Below are positions 3,892 through 5,958 of a stretch of DNA of 5,958 bases, piece by piece. This DNA is from Phytoactinopolyspora endophytica (GTDB lineage: Bacteria; Actinomycetota; Actinomycetes; Jiangellales; Jiangellaceae). The DNA is taken from NCBI RefSeq assembly GCF_004138495.1, contig NZ_ML142860.1, forward strand, positions 123,177-129,134, in the 5' to 3' direction. The notes beneath the pieces are model-generated. The model ran no database searches. It was not told the origin of the DNA and saw nothing but the letters and a program-made list of their open reading frames with translations. Position numbers and translations under genes: made by a program. The stretch's first letter is position 1, and every line of letters begins with the position of its first letter.

Positions 3892-5958
3892 GTGAGTGAT
3901 AGTGGCGATGCCGACCAGCTTGCCCTGGCCGGTGCGCCCGCACCGAAGCGGCCGAAGCCGCAACGGTCCCGGCCGGTGGCTGCCGAGCATCCGATCGCAC
4001 GCGTACTGGTAGATCTCGGTCTCCCGCATTTGGACCGGCCGTTCGACTACGTCGTGCCTGCGTCGATGGCTGAGCAGGCAGTCGCGGGTGCCCGGGTCCG
4101 AGTGCGGTTCGCCGGAGCGGATCATGACGGGTTCATCGTCGAGAGAGCCGAGACCAGCGAGCACACCGGGCGGCTGTCCCCGCTGCGCCGGGTCGTATCG
4201 CCCGAGCCTGTCCTGACACCGCATCTGAGCCGGCTGGCCAGGTCGGTGGCCGACCGCTATGCGGGCACTGTCGCCGATGTTCTGCGGCTCGCGATCCCAC
4301 CGCGTCATGCCGCGACTGAGAAGGAGCCGAGTTCCGCCGAGGTCGCGCCCCCTGCGCGGCCCGACGCCGGAATGTGGACGGAGCACATCAATGGGCAGGC
4401 ACTGCTTGACGCGGTGGCCCGGCCTGCCGAGCCAGACCCGGGCGAGGATGACCGAACGGGTGTGGCGCCGCCTCGGGCAGTCTGGTCTCCTGCCCCGGCC
4501 GCGGACTGGTCGGAGCTTCTGGCCCGGCTGGTCGCGACTGCGCTGTCCGCGGGACGCGGCGTGGTGGTCGTGCTTCCTGACGGCCGCGATGTCGCCCGGC
4601 TCGATGCGGCGATCCGGCGGCTGATAGGGGAGGGCCAGCACGTGGTGCTGGGCGCCGAGGTGGGCCCAGCGCAACGATACCGGCGGTGGCTGAAGGTGCT
4701 GCGTGGATCCGTGCGGGCCGCGATCGGCACCCGATCGGCCGCGTTCGCGCCTGTGCACGGTCTCGGTCTCGTCGTCATCTGGGACGACGGCGACGACCTG
4801 CACGCCGAACCGAGGTCGCCGTACCCGCACATGCGCGAGGTGCTGCTGCTCAGGGCACATCTGGCTGGTGCGGCTGCCGTCGTCGGCGGGTTCGCCCGTA
4901 CTGCCGAAGGTCAGTTGCTGCTGGACACGGGCTGGGCACAGCCGGTGGAGCCGGACCGCTCGGTGACCAGGGCGCGAGCTCCGCAGATCCACACCAGTGG
5001 CGATGCGTACGAGCAGGGCCGCGACCAGGCGGCCCGCAGTGCACGGCTGCCGTCGCTGGCGTGGCGGGTGGCTCGTGCCGGCTTGGAACGCGGGCCGGTC
5101 CTGGTTCAGGTGGCGCGTGCCGGGTACGTGCCGTCCCTGGCGTGTGCACGGTGCCGGGCACCGGCGCTGTGCGCCGCTTGTGGCGGCGTTCTCCGGCTGA
5201 TCCGGGCGGACGGAGTGCCGCAGTGCGAGGCGTGCGGGAGCGCGGCGCCTGGCTGGCGTTGTGCGGACTGTGGACACGACCGTCTGCGCGCCGGCGCCGT
5301 CGGGGTTCGGCGTACCGCTGAAGAGCTGGGACGGGCATTTCCGGGCGTGCCAGTGGTGCTGTCCCGAGGCGGCGGGCGGAAGGCCGCGGAGCCGGGACAT
5401 GACAAGCCCGACCGGGCCCCCGGCGAAGAAGCTGCTGAACGGGGCAACGAAGAAGCGGTCCGCGATGAGGTCGGGGCCGAGCCGACGCTGGTGGTGGCGA
5501 CGCACGGCGCGGAGCCGGTCGCCGACGGCGGGTACGCGGCGGCGCTGCTGTTGGATGGGACGTCGATGCTGAACCGGCCAGGTCTGCGGGCAGCCGAGGA
5601 GGCGTTGCGGCGCTGGATGCGGGCTGCGGCGCTGGTACGGCCTCGTTCCGAGAGCGGCGAGGTGGTGGTCGTCGCTGAGCCGTCGGCGGCGGCCGTACAG
5701 GCGCTGGTGCGATGGGATCCAGGCGGGTTCGCCAGCCGAGAACTGGCCGAGCGCGGTCACCTGCACTTTCCGCCGGCGGCGCGGATCGCCGAGCTGCGGG
5801 GGGCGCACGGAGACATCGAGGAGATGCTGTCGCTGGCCGAGCTGCCGCCGGTCGCCGAGGTTCTCGGCCCGTCACCGGTCGACGACGAGACGGCGCAGGT
5901 CATCGTCCGGGTACCGCGGACGTCGGGCGCAGCGTTGTCTGCGGCGCTTCGGGAGGCG
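3892..5958 (+). CDS. priA: actinobacterial PriA, probable primosomal protein N' (3' end outside the window)
   Basis: Replication-restart protein that recognises stalled forks and primes helicase reloading. The start is GTG 3892, the first start codon after an in-frame TAG at 3880. The frame runs 689 codons without a stop. The N-terminal DNA-binding part has VLVDLGLPHLDRPFDYVVP (38-56) and GARVRVRF (66-73). The helicase core is recognisable but decayed: WSPAPAADWS (198-207) sits where Walker A should be with no GKT, and GTRSAAFAPV (279-288) leads to VIWDDGDD (295-302) in place of DEEH. The ATHGAEPVADGGY stretch (536-548) replaces helicase motif V. The zinc region is intact, with four CxxC pairs (C418/421, C427/430, C445/448, C457/460). 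Residues about 492-530 are a charged Gly, Glu, Lys and Arg rich insertion absent from the Streptomyces form as I recall it. Actinobacterial PriA is known to lack detectable helicase motifs, so this is probably an intact, non-helicase protein and not a pseudogene. Confidence 0.93.
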   Translation, partial: MSDSGDADQLALAGAPAPKRPKPQRSRPVAAEHPIARVLVDLGLPHLDRPFDYVVPASMAEQAVAGARVRVRFAGADHDGFIVERAETSEHTGRLSPLRRVVSPEPVLTPHLSRLARSVADRYAGTVADVLRLAIPPRHAATEKEPSSAEVAPPARPDAGMWTEHINGQALLDAVARPAEPDPGEDDRTGVAPPRAVWSPAPAADWSELLARLVATALSAGRGVVVVLPDGRDVARLDAAIRRLIGEGQHVVLGAEVGPAQRYRRWLKVLRGSVRAAIGTRSAAFAPVHGLGLVVIWDDGDDLHAEPRSPYPHMREVLLLRAHLAGAAAVVGGFARTAEGQLLLDTGWAQPVEPDRSVTRARAPQIHTSGDAYEQGRDQAARSARLPSLAWRVARAGLERGPVLVQVARAGYVPSLACARCRAPALCAACGGVLRLIRADGVPQCEACGSAAPGWRCADCGHDRLRAGAVGVRRTAEELGRAFPGVPVVLSRGGGRKAAEPGHDKPDRAPGEEAAERGNEEAVRDEVGAEPTLVVATHGAEPVADGGYAAALLLDGTSMLNRPGLRAAEEALRRWMRAAALVRPRSESGEVVVVAEPSAAAVQALVRWDPGGFASRELAERGHLHFPPAARIAELRGAHGDIEEMLSLAELPPVAEVLGPSPVDDETAQVIVRVPRTSGAALSAALREA

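Noticed and set aside
3769..5808. Very long open frame on the - strand (679 codons) opposite priA, with another of 341 codons at 4850-5875
   Set aside because: The conceptual proteins are rich in Arg, Pro, His and Gln with no recognisable domain, typical of antisense shadows in GC-rich genes. The + strand carries a clear PriA across the same span.

Overview
The window is GC-rich (roughly two thirds G+C by eye), uses GTG and ATG starts, and carries five housekeeping genes, all on the + strand: gmk, rpoZ, coaBC, metK and priA. The protein sequences and this order point to the chromosome of a high-GC actinobacterium (class Actinomycetia). gmk-rpoZ-dfp(coaBC)-metK is also the order in Mycobacterium tuberculosis (Rv1389-Rv1392). 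A PriA with a decayed helicase core is also typical of this phylum. I cannot name the genus. No tRNA, rRNA, CRISPR array, insertion sequence or phage gene was seen.

Layout. Positions 3-590 hold gmk (guanylate kinase), whose true start may lie just outside the window. Positions 612-968 hold rpoZ (RNA polymerase omega), 21 nt behind gmk with a good Shine-Dalgarno and a possible promoter inside the end of gmk. Positions 965-2221 hold coaBC (bifunctional pantothenate-to-phosphopantetheine enzyme), starting in an ATGA overlap with the rpoZ stop, so the three genes look like one operon. Positions 2222-2656 are a 435-nt gap with no convincing gene. It contains several inverted and direct repeats, a probable metK promoter and a hairpin that could mask the metK ribosome binding site. 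Positions 2657-3847 hold metK (S-adenosylmethionine synthetase). A 44-nt gap with a leaderless-type promoter candidate leads into priA (3892 to the window end, no stop reached).

How the genes relate. They do not form one pathway. gmk feeds GTP/dGTP pools, rpoZ supports RNA polymerase assembly, coaBC makes the CoA precursor, metK makes SAM, and priA acts in replication restart. They share growth-linked core functions.

I found no new multi-gene system. What merits a second look is mostly non-coding: the long metK upstream region, with nested inverted repeats at 2324-2402 and a ribosome-site-masking hairpin at 2623-2654. In the proteins, the notable points are a long acidic omega tail, a CoaC lid without the E. 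coli-type cysteine, and a PriA lacking Walker A and DEAH motifs with a charged insertion of about 30-40 residues.
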